From assembly GCA_029953675.1 (NCBI GenBank), contig JAMWBK010000012.1, forward strand, positions 1 through 64,000: a stretch of 64,000 nt of DNA. Direction: 5' to 3'. The notes under the pieces were generated by a model. It saw only the letters and a list, made by a program, of their open reading frames with translations, was not told the origin of the DNA and searched no databases. A program made the position numbers and the translations under genes. Below, piece after piece: positions 15,774 to 26,520 of this stretch. The stretch comes from Rhodosorus marinus (lineage: Eukaryota > Rhodophyta > Stylonematophyceae > Stylonematales > Stylonemataceae). Numbering within the stretch: position 1 is the first letter of the stretch; every line of letters starts with the position of its first letter.

Positions 15774-17742
15774 GAGGGGAGAGCCTCCCCTACTTGACAA
15801 CGGAGGGCACAGTTTTTCAAGCACATACTGGCGTCCAACAAGGCGACCCTTGCGGACCTCTTCTTCATGCCTGTGCCCTACAGCTCGTACTTTTACGTCT
15901 TTCGACTGAGGTCTCGGATCTTCGAATCTGCGCGTACCACGATGACGTAACATTGCTGGGCACCCCTGACACCCTGGCTAGGGGACTGACCGCGATCGAA
16001 GCGATTGCACGTCGCGTCGGTTTGACTGTGGAAACAGAAAAATGTCGCTTTCTCCCCCCTAGGGACGTGTCGCTGAATTCTCTGCCACCCACTCTGCGAC
16101 TAATCAGCGAACGTGAAGGGTTCGTCGGCGTCGGATTGGGGACTGACAACTTTGTCCAAGCATCCTGCGAGCGAGTTTTGGCACGGCACAAGCAACTCAC
16201 CGACGCCATTGAGCACCTACCCGACAGCATGCTGCAATCGGCCTGCTTGCTTTCCCGCTTTTGTGCCGGTCCCAGACTCAACTACTGGTTGCGCAGCCTG
16301 CCTCCAGCTTGGGGCTCGTGGATCGCGGCTAAAGCCGACGAAATGACCCTGCAACACTGGGGAACGCTCTTGGATGAGCCCCTCGATCTTGAAGCTGCTC
16401 CCGACAGGGACTTAATTCGTGCACAGATCGCTCTACCGTTGCGATTAGGGGGATTCGGCGTCGCAGACCGTGGGCTGGTATGCTCGCCAGCGGCGGTTGC
16501 CTCCTGGGCTACCGCGCTGCGAACGTTGGTGACCTTCCAGATGCGAAGTGCCTGCCTCTTGGCTCGAGCTTTGACCAACGAGGATCCAGTGAGCCTGCCG
16601 CCCCCGCTTTTGACAATTTATGATGGTCTTCAACACGCGTTCAGGAGGTGCAACGCCGTGCCGGACGCAAATCGGTCCCGCTTTCGTTCCTGGAGGGAGC
16701 TGGTATGGGGACGAGCAGAAGCGATTGAGGATTGTCCCCTCGACCGAGTTCTTGCCGATGACGGAGAGGCTAGCCCCGGGTCACCTGTTGCAGACTACCC
16801 GGGTTTGAGCCGATTGTGGAGCTCCCGCGCTGATGTGATTCAACATAGCCTCACCTGGGGCCAACACAGTGCCGCTCACACAGTCATGCTCAATTCTCCT
16901 CTCACGCCGCCTACCACTGCCGCTCGTCTCCGCGGCATGGGAGGCCACCTCTCGCACTTGTGGTTAACCACTCTACCGTCGTCATTGAGTCATCGTCTCG
17001 ATGCTTTCCAGTTCCGTTCTGCCGCACGGATCTATCTCGGTTTGCCACAGGCTCCGTGGCACTCTAATCGGCCGTCTTTCTGTCAGGGATGTGAGAGCCG
17101 GATTGACGCTAGTGGCTACCACTTCCTGGGTTCCTGCGGACTGTTGCGAGGTCTCCGTACGAGGCGTCACACTCGCCTCAAGTACATCCTCAGCGAATTT
17201 TTGACTCGGATAGGGCATACGGTTGAGGTTGAGTCGGAACTGCCCAGATCCATCTCGGACTCTTCACCGCCCCGTTGTATAGCCGATCTCCTCGTCTCCG
17301 ACGCTGCTGCCAGACGCTGAACACGGACCTTGCGATTACCTGCCCCGTGGCCAGCGCCCACCTCACCGCAGCCGCCCGCCGCCGGGGGGCCGCGGCTTCA
17401 GCCCTTCGAAGAGTTAAGGAACGACGGTATGCTGAGAGCATGGCCAGTCTGCCCTGCGCTGAGGGTCGCTCTCACCGGTTCCAGCCATTCATTGTGGAAA
17501 GCTTTGGTCACGTCGATAAGTCGGGTTTAGAGTGGTTGCGGAAATGTTTTGCTGAGCATCCTACCGAATATTTGGCGCTCTTGAGGCGTTTAAGTGTCTC
17601 CCTTTGGCGATATTCCAGCGACATGCTTTCCGAGGCGCGCCATCGGCGCCTGGGGTTGCATGCTTCCCTCCCTAGTTATTAGTTCATCTTCACGCCTTGC
17701 GTAGCGCTTCAGGCTATGCTAGTAAAGTCCAGTAAAGTCCAG
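15774..17742 (+). mobile_element. 5'-truncated family II retrotransposon (copy G)
   Basis: This copy starts just before RT motif B and ends in two AGTAAAGTCC tail repeats. It closely resembles the copies at 26472-28595 and 47262-52103. Confidence 0.8.
15794..17320 (+). pseudogene. family II RT and post-RT region, frame lost in the RLE (copy G)
   Basis: The frame opens with motif B TGVQQGDPCGPLLHACALQ and motif C CAYHDDVTLLG, then thumb and linker (LPLRLGGFGVADRGLV) and the zinc knuckle CQGC...H...C. It stops at AAARR because about five bases are missing at 17319 relative to sister copies. The endonuclease continues in another frame at 17330-17682 (DLAITCPVASAHL, FIVESFGHVDKSG). The N-terminal half of ORF2, including RT motif A, is absent. 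Confidence 0.75.
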
Positions 17743-18026
17743 TTTAATGTGCCAAAGGTGGGATTAATGTGCCAAAGGTGGGAAGAGATCTCTCTGCTGC
17801 GAGGAGCAAACACTCGTATACTGCATTCTAAATACGTCGAAGTTTTCAAAGGGATATGTGTGGTTATCGAAATAGGGAATCACCCGGAATCATCCTCGTC
17901 CAATTGTAGGTCGCGTCCCGCTTCATTGTAGTTGCTGGACGAGCGAAACTGTTGATCTTCAAACAAATCAGCGGCAAATTGGGGTGGTTTGATGGTACGG
18001 AGATTGCTTTCGTTGCGCTATAGAAC
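17743..18026. other. intergenic spacer with a 20-bp direct duplication
   Basis: TTAATGTGCCAAAGGTGGGA occurs twice in tandem at 17744-17783, right after the tail of copy G. Otherwise nothing is recognised. Confidence 0.5.
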
Positions 18027-19517
18027 TTAGGCTTCGACGCAGACACAAGTTTGGTTGTCCACCGGGGGAAGCGTGAGTTTCGGAACCTGTATCAGAACGC
18101 GTAGAAATAAGGAGGGGCATGAACTTAACTTCACCAGTTTCCTTCCGCGACGGGGTAGGAAACTCTACGCTGAGGCAGCTAATGCTTGACGTCAACAACG
18201 ACGAGAAGATACTTACGGAACCCTCCGGACAATTCGAACAGCCGCTCGCACAAAAACATGCGCCATTTCTTTGCCTCAAGGGGACCTATGCGAGTGGAAA
18301 AGGAGGACATAATGGCTCAATGTGAGCGACTAGATCTCTGTACCAGTCTAGCGGTATGATCGGCTTCTCCCCCTACCCATGAGATATTAGGGCATATGGT
18401 GCTCGGCGTGCCACTTGCAACACAGCGATTAATGATATCACCACTAATGCTAACAGTGGCAAAGCAGGTATCAGGCGGGCAGGGGTATTGACATTCACAG
18501 AGCCCGTCGGAATCCTCTCCAAGAACCTGGACAAGAAAACGGCGGTATAAAACATTCTTCTTAGGTCTGTAATGTATTCATTTACCCTTTCTTTCGGCGT
18601 GCTCGTAAGGACCCGGAACGTACTGCAATATCAGAATCTGCACATCTTTCCTTCACTTTTGAAGCACCTTCGATACAGGCATAAAGCCCGTCTACCGGAT
18701 CGATGCACTGCGTTTCTGGGCAGGTAACGCATTCACATGCCTCTGTTACGGAGTTCGCCACAGCAACCTAAGCGGAACACGAGCACAGGGGGCTTACGAT
18801 TCACAAACTGGTCCGCCTTGTTTCGCTTGGAGTCGGCGCGAGAGGAAGCAGAAGAGCAGTTGTACAGACCTGAGGATATGGACAATACTTCGACGTTGCC
18901 GTCCTGGTGGTTACGCAGGTCCCAGAATCTTCCTTGCAGGTGTTCGAGGGACAGTTGTGACAGAAATTTTCCACGGTGCAGACATATCGGAACGGTTTCT
19001 TTTTCTCTGGTATTCGGCAGTTTTGAGTGGTATTTTCGGATGGCGCCAAATACCCACGTACAGCCGTTCCACCGTCATTGAACACGGCAAACGCAAAAAA
19101 CTCAAGTAACCCACAGCACGAGGAGTCCGACTCACCGCGCGGGATCCTGTCAGGACAGATGTCCATTTTCATCCTCAGGACATTTAAGGGCGCAGTTACC
19201 AACTTCCTCTTTGTGAACCTGTTCTTTCCAGTAGGAAGGGGCTCTCCCGCCGTAATGATTCCTGCTCTGAGCTTTCTAAGGCCCACATTAGCTCTCTCCA
19301 CGGTAAATACCGCTCGAAAGCAGCGACTTTCCTTCCTCTCCACAACTGACAAATTTACCGTCCCCAGCATAGTACCGTTTCTTGCCAGGAGGTTAGCATG
19401 TAGTGGTTTAGAATCGTAGAACACACTCTCCAACGCATCAGCGCACGTTGGCGGCGCGGACCACGCCGTGTCCAAAAGCGCCAGGCTCAACGCAACAAGA
19501 ATGATAACTCTCATCAT
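18027..19517 (-). CDS. five-exon secreted protein with repeated cysteine modules
   Basis: I read a spliced gene: exon 1 19517-18870, exon 2 18767-18624, exon 3 18526-18377, exon 4 18285-18217, exon 5 18086-18027 (TAA). All four introns (102, 97, 91 and 130 bp) are GT-AG and phase 0. Every downstream exon starts with a GTN valine codon. The product is about 356 residues: signal peptide (MMRVIILVALSLALLDTAWS), a domain shared with the truncated paralogue at 10819-11397, then modules of the type ACECVTCPETQC, LCECQYPCPPDTC, ACFCASGCSNCPE and TCVCVEA. Without splicing the first frame ends in an uninformative tail (LLLPLAPTPSE). No known family is recognised. An extracellular role is likely from the signal peptide and cysteine content. 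Confidence 0.65.
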
Positions 19518-20134
19518 ATTACGCGCAAGACTCGACGATGTTAATCCGATCCGTGCCTCTGACTGCTCTCGAATTCGCTACCCTCTCGTCCAAAATTCTT
19601 CCCTCGTAGAAGCTGAACAAGCTCTCAGCTCCAGCCTAACCGGATTACCTTTCACGGGAGTGGGGCCTTGCCCTCACCTCCCCATCTTCCTCCGCAGACA
19701 ATCACCGCATATGTACTGAATGAATGTGTTTATTGGGAGACTGAGAAAGAACTTCGAGGGTGAAGAAGCCTATACTGGCCAAATTCACGTGACTCCGGAA
19801 AATACTGGAGTATGCCAAAGCCACCAACATACAAAGGCGCCCCAAAATCTGGTCCCTTTGGATACGGTGCTTGAAGACTGCAGTCTGCAGTCTGCAGTCG
19901 TCTCTTCGCTGACGTTCGCAAAGGAATTCCAGCACTCCCAACGGTTTATTTCTACTTCGGTAGCAACATGTTGTGACCGAAAAGCAAGCAATTGCGTCGA
20001 TGATTTCCCAAAGGAATCCGGCGCTCCCAGCGGTTTTCCCAACGGTTTTCTCGTTTTGTTCGTTGGAGGGGTTCGAATAAAGCCAATTGAAGGAGAGAAT
20101 TGGAAAAATAATCAATAAGAAAATCTTGGAATTT
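19518..20134. other. upstream region of the cysteine-module gene, duplicated at 11.4-12.1 kb
   Basis: About 380 bp upstream of the start (to TGCAGTCTGCAGTC at 19876) match the upstream region of the truncated paralogue. Promoter elements are presumably here, but none is recognisable. Beyond 19900 a short near-repeat (CAAAGGAATTCCAGCACTCCCAACGG and CAAAGGAATCCGGCGCTCCCAGCGG at about 19919 and 20010) is visible. Confidence 0.45.
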
Positions 20135-20194
20135 GAGGCTTAAAAAATTCCCATTTTTAAGCGCATTTCAATCTGCCAACCGTTTTTTTTTCGG

Positions 20195-20315
20195 GTTGTG
20201 CCAAGTCGGCCTTTTCGCTGTTTACAACTCAGAAGTTGTAAACCCCGCGAAAACAGGGGGGTTTAGAGGGGGAAAAAGCGAAAAACACGACCCCACTTGG
20301 CACTGGGACAGCCCG
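20195..20315. repeat. imperfect fold-back sequence
   Basis: The outer arms GTGCCAAGT and ACTTGGCAC and inner arms GTTTACAACT and AGTTGTAAAC (either side of CAGA) can pair, with further partial pairing between. The length of about 120 bp suggests a small fold-back repeat or transcript hairpin; no coding content. Confidence 0.45.
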
Positions 20316-20398
20316 AGTTTTTTCGTTTGTTTTGTCTTCAGTCCCGAAATGTACGAAGTCGATCCAATCAAAATGAGGAAAAGCCGTTGGGAGGAGCT

Positions 20399-20440
20399 TG
20401 GGGTTACGTTAGTCCGGGGAAGTTACAGTCAGTCTGGGGC
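20399..20440. repeat. interstitial telomere-like units, G strand on plus
   Basis: TTGGGGTTACGTTAGTCCGGGG, then a further AGTCTGGGG after a short spacer. The orientation is opposite to the array at 1-458 and matches the plus-strand family I copies that follow. Confidence 0.55.
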
Positions 20441-20445
20441 ATCTA

Positions 20446-20892
20446 CTGATGATGATGGTAGAAGTCTGGGGTTAGAAGCTCTGCGAACAAAGTTCTCCGA
20501 TCTAACGATTGTCGCTATCCATGACGATATTACGATAGTGGGACCGCTGCAGGAACTGAAGCAAGCACTAGCGGTTCTTGTGCCGTTCATATTTGAGACT
20601 TTTGGTCGAATGGGCCAGGCAAGCCTTGAATTTCTTCGAACGGCGAGCGCGCACTTGCATGATCGTGACTCCCATCTATCGTCGGTGAGGGGTCCACTAA
20701 ACCGCATTTTGTGGCAGCACAACGCTGCGCTAGTTGAGCACGCGATCGAGAAAGATCGCGCAGATAGACCGATATTTCCCCTAAGTAGATTTAGATGAGA
20801 CTCCTGGACAGGGAGTCCAGGTTTGGTTAGTGCGTACGTAGTGATCGTGTGATGCGCTACATTAGGTAGCTGCCCAATAAAGGCTACTGAGT
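20446..20892 (+). mobile_element. internally deleted family I element (copy Q)
   Basis: One open frame fuses RT motif C (VAIHDDITIVGPLQELKQAL, about 20510-20575) directly to the end of the RLE (FIFETFGRMGQ to the stop at 20798). About 700 codons are missing, including the knuckle and the nuclease core. A 3' UTR of 94 bp follows, with a hairpin (CTGGAC, loop AGGGA, GTCCAG) right after the stop and CCCAATAAAGG near the end. A related 3' UTR is inserted at 39607-39704. Confidence 0.7.
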
Positions 20893-20893
20893 T

Positions 20894-21553
20894 TTCCGGA
20901 CTGGGATATTCGGATCCTTCACACAACGACACGCCGATAGACAAGTAAGCCTTTACACTGGCCAGGCGCTGGACCCAGACAACCTTCTGGGTTACCTCGA
21001 ACGTCAGACCATCGCTCCCGGGGATATCGCTCCCCACACGCTGAAGCGGGCCATCGAGCAGCTTGTCCGCATTCGTTCGAGGATCCGCAGGCGACAACTC
21101 TCCTTCCACACTCTCGCAGCGCTCTACGAGTTTCTGGAGGCACTACTAGAGCTCCTAAAAGGCAGACAAAATCCGCCTGAGGTACCCGGGGAGTGCGCGG
21201 AACCCCCTGGGCCTGCAGCCGCTTCGAACGCAGACCCTGAAGCCTCGTCCCTTCCAGGGGATGTACAGGCAGACCGTGGGAGAGTTGACGCCCAGGTTGA
21301 GACTAGCGCGACTTCCCAAGTACCTGAGAACGCAGCACACGAGGACAATCCCCATGCGGAGCTCCTCTGCAACCTTCCGGAGCCACCTCAACAGAAGCGC
21401 TCGCGAGTATCCGCCGATGGCACCGGACCGGATACTGAGATGACTCCGGCAGCCGTGGAGACTCCACAGGATACCACTGTGACACAGGTTGCCCTTGACG
21501 GCAACCATCACGCGATGGACACGCAGGAGAGCCAGGAAAACCCAGCGCAATAA
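20894..21553 (+). CDS. ORF1 C-terminal half (copy L)
   Basis: The 219-residue open frame has no start. Its first block FRTGIFGSF and then RQVSLYTG, DNLLG and RAIEQLVRIRSRIRRR align closely with residues 310-380 of the ORF1 at 6387-7970. The acidic tail differs in sequence but has the same character (EDNPHAEL is conserved). It ends in TAA that overlaps the ATG of ORF2 by one base (TAATG), the arrangement also seen in copy B. Confidence 0.7.
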   Translation, partial: FRTGIFGSFTQRHADRQVSLYTGQALDPDNLLGYLERQTIAPGDIAPHTLKRAIEQLVRIRSRIRRRQLSFHTLAALYEFLEALLELLKGRQNPPEVPGECAEPPGPAAASNADPEASSLPGDVQADRGRVDAQVETSATSQVPENAAHEDNPHAELLCNLPEPPQQKRSRVSADGTGPDTEMTPAAVETPQDTTVTQVALDGNHHAMDTQESQENPAQ

Positions 21554-23950
21554 TGCCGAGCACACGTAGGGGAATCAAACGACGCCGCGACGAGCCTCTG
21601 TTCTTCTCGGATCGTCAAGACTTGATCAGGCGGTGGAGCGTCTTCGTCGACGACGTCACGGAAGGAGGCAGGCAGTGGACGCGCCTTACACACTGCCCGG
21701 TTCCCACACGGCGATTTGTGCCACGCGCCCAGGTTCAAACATGGAGCTGCCTCTTCCGTGCTGCATTAGAGCTCTCTATGGACAGCACCGCACCAACAAA
21801 CGCCAGCCTGCTTCTTGTCGGACTTCCAGGCCTGGTCCTTGGACATTCTACACTTGATGTTGGCATTCAGGTATCGCATGTGCTTGAAGGAGAATTCTCT
21901 ACGGTCTGGAGCGCTCTAGAGGACAAACAAGGCGTCTATGCTGTCGCATACTACCGCACCGCAAGGAGCTGAAGCGGTTCGACGCAAACATCTCGGGCGC
22001 CACAAGCGAGCGCTGAAACTAGCACACCTTGGCCGCCTTTCAGATGCAGCTCGGAGCCTACAGGCCACCGAAATGGCACCTTTTACCGCGGCTACGTGGA
22101 GACAACTACAAGCGCTCTTTCCCAACCCGATGGAAGGTGACTTAACAGACGAGATTGCACACGCCCTGCAATCTTTGCTCGCTCTGAATATCGAAACACT
22201 AAAGCGGCGGTGGGATTCAAGAAAAGATGCCGACGAGGGCCTCATGTCCATCGTGGCACGTCTTCCTCAGGGCAAGAGCCCAGGTCCTAGCGGTCTCCGA
22301 GCGGAACACCTCCAAGGTGCAACTCAACAGACGCAAGTGGCGTTGATTCGTGTATTGCGACAACTGGCGACCGCTCCTGAGAAATTTTTCCCGGCTCTGA
22401 CCCGCGCCCTTCGCAGTAGTCGACTCCTGCCGTTCGCGAAGCCTAACAAGGGTTCAGTGCCGCAGGAGCATCCCGGAGTTCGCCCTATCGGAGTACCAGA
22501 AGTTTTGCGCAAGGTAGCAACGCAATGGACTCTTCACGCGGTTATGGACAGGGTGCGTGAGCTCCTGGTGCCCTTACAACTGGGTATTGGAGTAAGTGGC
22601 GGGTGCGAACGCTCACTTCACGCGATCCAGGCCCATTTGTCATGCGAACCCGATTCGGTGGTCCTTCGGCTAGACCTAGAGAATGCCTTTAATGGCATCG
22701 ACCGACGCCTTGCCAAGCAACTGGTGGACGAACACTTGCCGGAGCTTGCACCAGGGTATAGACTTGGCTATGGAAGCGACAACGCGGACTCACCGACGCT
22801 CTGTGGCTGGCGATCTTCCCCTGGACAGAACGAAACCGACACCTCTCGCCTGACTCTCCAAGCAACTACAGGAGTCCAACAGGGAGATCCACTGGGGCCG
22901 GTGCTACATGCACTATCCCTGGCGCCCTTTCTAAGAGCGTTGCGAGCCAAGTTCCCCAACGAAACGATTGTTGCTATCCACGACGATATCACGATTGTCG
23001 GGTCGCTACAAGCCGTGAAGGCGTCCCTGGCATGGGCAAAAACTGTGCTCCCCTCTCTTGGAGCACGCCTGCAACTCGGCAAGTGCACTGTGTACGCGCG
23101 AACACTGACTACCACGCGAGTGGTCAACGATGAGATTCCTGGAGTGCAAGTGACCAGAGACGGAGTCACCATCCACTCGATACCGATAGGCAGCCGAGAA
23201 TATATCGAACAGGAGTGCCGGGGGCTGCAAAATATGCATGAGAAACTCCTTGAGGAAATTGCCAAGCTCCCACAACCGGAGCTTACGACGCAAATTGCCC
23301 TCTTCAGGTTCTGTGCAGAAACGCGACTAGACTATGTGCTACGATGCCTCGCATACGAGTTTGGAAGAAATCTGGCACGCGAGGCCGACGTGATGACCAG
23401 ATATCACCTGGAAATTCTATTCGGAGGCCTCGCTACGACAGCTGTAGAGGACGATGAGTACGCATAGCTGATCTCGGACCAAATCGCTCTGCCCTGCCGC
23501 TGGGGAGGTTTGGGTTTCGCTACTCGAAAGCGCGTCCAACCCATCGCGTTTTACTCGTCATGGAGAAACACCTTCCGGAACAATGAAGATGAATGGCCAT
23601 ACCTACGGCAGAACGCTCACCAGACACATACGAGCCGATGGATCAACGATGGTCGACTGCACAGCTGGCGGACCAGATCTGTGCATCGTCGCGAGCAATA
23701 CAACGGAGGCTCGGACCAGAAACCCCGCCGCGGATCTTGGCACTGACAACCCTGCAACAACCGCGAGAAACATCTCTTCGAAGCGCCCCGGGCGAGACTG
23801 CAGCTTGGAATAATGGTTCAATACAACAAACCCTCTCTCGAGAGGCACACCATTGTGCATTCCAAAAGCTGGTCACCAACCGACGAATCTCCCCTGAAAA
23901 CCGAGCTCGAATACGGTCTGCCGCGGGATCCGGGTCGGGAGTCTGACTAC
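21553..23950 (+). pseudogene. ORF2 reverse transcriptase with frameshift and stops (copy L)
   Basis: The first frame (21553-21972) encodes the conserved N-terminal region (LFFSDRQDLI, PTRRFVPRA). A frame change at about 21925-21940 leads to 21938-23467, which holds GPSGLRAEHLQGA, RPIGVPEVLRKVATQW, motif A LDLENAFNGID, motif B TGVQQGDPLGPVLHALSL and motif C AIHDDITIVG. TAG at 23465-23467 interrupts the frame just before LISDQIALPCRWGG, and a second stop (TGA for the conserved Trp) lies at about 23944. The RLE is missing. This is the most complete family I RT on the plus strand. Confidence 0.8.
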
Positions 23951-23988
23951 GTGAAATACGAACGCTGACACCGAAAAAATTGAGTGGT

Positions 23989-24013
23989 TACGTTAGTCTG
24001 GGGTTACGTTCCC
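23989..24013. repeat. telomere-like units joining copies L and M
   Basis: GGTTACGTTAGTCTGGGG plus TTACGTT, about 1.5 units, with the G-rich strand on plus. It directly follows the broken 3' side of copy L and precedes the 5'-truncated copy M. Confidence 0.7.
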
Positions 24014-24355
24014 CAAGCCAAAGCCACGAAGTACAACGCCCTGATGCTGAAATTCATGGAACTTGCTGCACAAGCCCATGCCAGTGGCAACGAGGCTCAG
24101 CTCCTTCACACTCTGACTACAACGCCCCAACGACCTACCCAGACACCGCGCTTCCTAGCTGTCTACGAACCGGCATCCTACGCCAGCACAGCAGCCCGCC
24201 CCAGATCTCCCGACGCGCGCGATCTCGATGCTGATGCATATCCCGATCTCGCAGCAGCCAATGACCGCACACGCCCGACACCTCGACCTAGCAGCCGGCC
24301 AATGAGTTGGACGACACGTGTCCGAGGTAACCAGACCCCGGCAGCCGCGAGCTGA
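24014..24355 (+). pseudogene. ORF1 fragment (copy M)
   Basis: The frame reads LMLKFMELAAQAHASGNEAQ, VYEPASYASTAARPRSPDAR and MSWTTRVRGNQTPAAAS, matching residues 90-190 of the ORF1 at 3772-5292. It ends at TGA immediately where the internal deletion joins ORF2. Neither start nor C-terminal half is present. Confidence 0.7.
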
Positions 24356-26057
24356 CACTACCACACAACAAACCCGCTGGCGGCGCAAACAAGCACTCAA
24401 GCTCGCCCAACAAGGTCGCCTCTCTGACGCTGCATACCGCCTCACAGCCTCTGCAATGGCCAAACAGAACGTTGCCACCTGGAACCAGCTCGAAGACCTC
24501 TTCCCGGACCCGACAGACACCCCTCTCTCTGAGGATCTACAGCAAACCCTGCAGACACTACTTGCACAGGACAACGCCCAACTACGGGTCAGGTGGCTGG
24601 CCGGACAAGCCTCGGATGAGAGTCTACTCGCCAAACTGACCCTGCTGCCGAAAGACAAATGTCCCGGGCCCAGCGGGCTCCGCGCGAACACTTACAGATG
24701 CTAACGCGTGAGGCACACCCGCACCTGGTACGGTTCCTGAGACAGTTGGCCACGGCTCCGGAGCGGCTCCCGGCAGTCCTGACCAGGGCTCTCCGCAGCA
24801 GCAGGCTCCTGCCGTTTGTCAAGTCCTCTACTACTGGGCCCCCACCTGCGCACCCTGCTGTCAGACCTATTGGCGTTCCTGAGGTCCTACGAAAGCTAGC
24901 GACACAGTGGGTACTAGGTCACCTGACCACACGACTTCGGGAGCTCCTCGTCCCCCTGCAACTAGGCCTTGCCGTCAGTGGAGGTTGCGAACGGTCCCTG
25001 CACGCAATACAGGCCCATCTCTACTGTGAACCACAATCGGCAGTTCTACGACTCGACCTGGCGAATGCGTTCAACCGAATTGATCGGAGTATTGCCAAAC
25101 AACTAGTCGACCGCCATTACCCAGAGCTGGCAGCCATCTACCGCCTGGGATATAGAAGCAACTGCGAGGACTCACCTACGCTCCTTGGCTGGCGCCCCAA
25201 AGCTACAGACGGAACACTGCATCCAGATCGACTACACCTACAAGCGCAGACGGGAGTACAACAAGGAGATCCTTTGGGACCTGCCTTACACGCCCTCTCC
25301 CTGGCGCCTTTTCTCGAAGCACTGCGGCAGAAATACCCTGAGCTGACTACTGTCGCCATCCATGACGATATCACGCTCGTGGGCCCCCTGGAGTCCCTGA
25401 AAGATGCCCTACTGTGGAGTCAAAATGCCCTCCCTACCATTGGGGCGGAACTACAGCCTCAAAAGTGCACCCTATTCGGTTACCACATAGCATCCCCTCG
25501 ACTGGTTACCAGATACATGCCGGACCTCAATGTTTCTCGCGAAGGAGTAACCATACACTCCATTCCCATTGGGACGAGAAAATATGTGGAAGAAGCTTTG
25601 AGAACACTACAAAACAAGCATGAAACACTGGGCAAAGAGATAGCCCATCTGCCTCCTGAAGAGCTCAACACACAACTGGCGCTGTTCCGATACTGCTCGG
25701 AAACGAGACTTGACTACACCCTAAGGACAGTGGCTTACCACTACGGCAGAAGTTTAGCACGAGAAGCGGACTACAACACACGACTACAGTTGAAAAGGCT
25801 ACTAGGCTGTCTACAAACAGCCCATGCGGACGACCCTGACGGAACGCACCCGGCTTGGAAGCAGGTAGCACTCCCCTGCCGATGGGGGGGACTGGGATTC
25901 TGCACTAGAAGGCGCATCCAACCTATTTCTTTCCACACAGGGTGGATGCAAACCTTTGCAGCTAACAAGGGCTATTGGCCCCACCTACAAAAATTGTTAG
26001 AACGCACCCAGGAAGCTACACCACAGCTGCTCAACCCCCCGAGGACACTACACCGCT
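24356..26057 (+). pseudogene. ORF2 reverse transcriptase (copy M)
   Basis: The pre-RT region (RWRRKQALKLAQQGRLSDAA) lies in the frame ending at 24704, which shifts by one lost base at about 24690 (GLRANTYRC where relatives have GLRAEHLQ). The long frame 24659-26057 carries RPIGVPEVLRKLATQW, SGGCERSLHAIQAHL, motif A LDLANAFNRID, motif B TGVQQGDPLGPALHALSL, motif C AIHDDITLVG and the thumb region ALPCRWGGLGF. Past 26057 it reads into the family II tail, so the knuckle and RLE are lost. Confidence 0.8.
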
Positions 26058-26471
26058 CTACTGGACTTTACTGGACTTTACTGGACTGGACTTTACTGGA
26101 CTTTACTAGCATAGCCTGAAGCGCTACGCAAGGCGTGAAGATGAACTAATAACTAGGGAGGGAAGCATGCAACCCCAGGCGCCGATGGCGCGCCTCGGAA
26201 AGCATGTCGCTGGAATATCGCCAAAGGGAGACACTTAAACGCCTCAAGAGCGCCAAATATTCAGTAGGATGCTCAGCAAAACATTTCCGCAACCACTCTA
26301 AACCCGACTTATCCACGTGACCAAAGCTTTCCACAATGAATGGCTGGAACCGGTGAGAGCGACCCTCAGCGCAAGGCAGACTGGCCATGCTCTCAGCATA
26401 CCGTCGTTCCTTAACTCTTCGAAGGGCTGAAGCCGCGGCCCCCCGGCGGCGGGCGGCTGCGGTGAGGTGGG
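26058..26471 (-). mobile_element. 5'-truncated family II fragment (copy J)
   Basis: The tail contains several ACTGGACTTT repeats (26058-26107), then the family II 3' end and about 110 codons of the RLE C-terminus (AAARRRGAAASALRRVKERR, FIVESFGHVDKSG). It interrupts copy M and is followed head-to-tail by copy K. Confidence 0.75.
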
Positions 26472-26520
26472 CAGATGAAACTAGCATAGCCTGAAGCGCT
26501 ACGCAAGGCGTGAAGATGAA

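Larger units (their letters stand above)
20894..23988 (+). mobile_element. family I element lacking both ends (copy L)
   Basis: It contains the C-terminal half of ORF1, overlapping ORF2 and most of the RT. It is cut 3' of the RT, just before the zinc knuckle (after RIRSAAGSGSG), and then runs into telomere-like G-strand repeats at 23989. Codon and block order match copies A and B. Confidence 0.8.
24014..26057 (+). mobile_element. family Ia-like element with internal deletion (copy M)
   Basis: Part of ORF1 (24014-24355) is joined to ORF2 from before the RT onward (24356-26057). The 3' side is interrupted by the tail of a minus-strand family II copy. Sequence similarity is closest to copy A. 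Confidence 0.75.

Noticed and set aside
21900-21972. Programmed frameshift in ORF2 between the N-terminal region and the RT
   Set aside because: Copies B and L shift at nearby but different positions, and copy A needs no shift there; independent decay is simpler.
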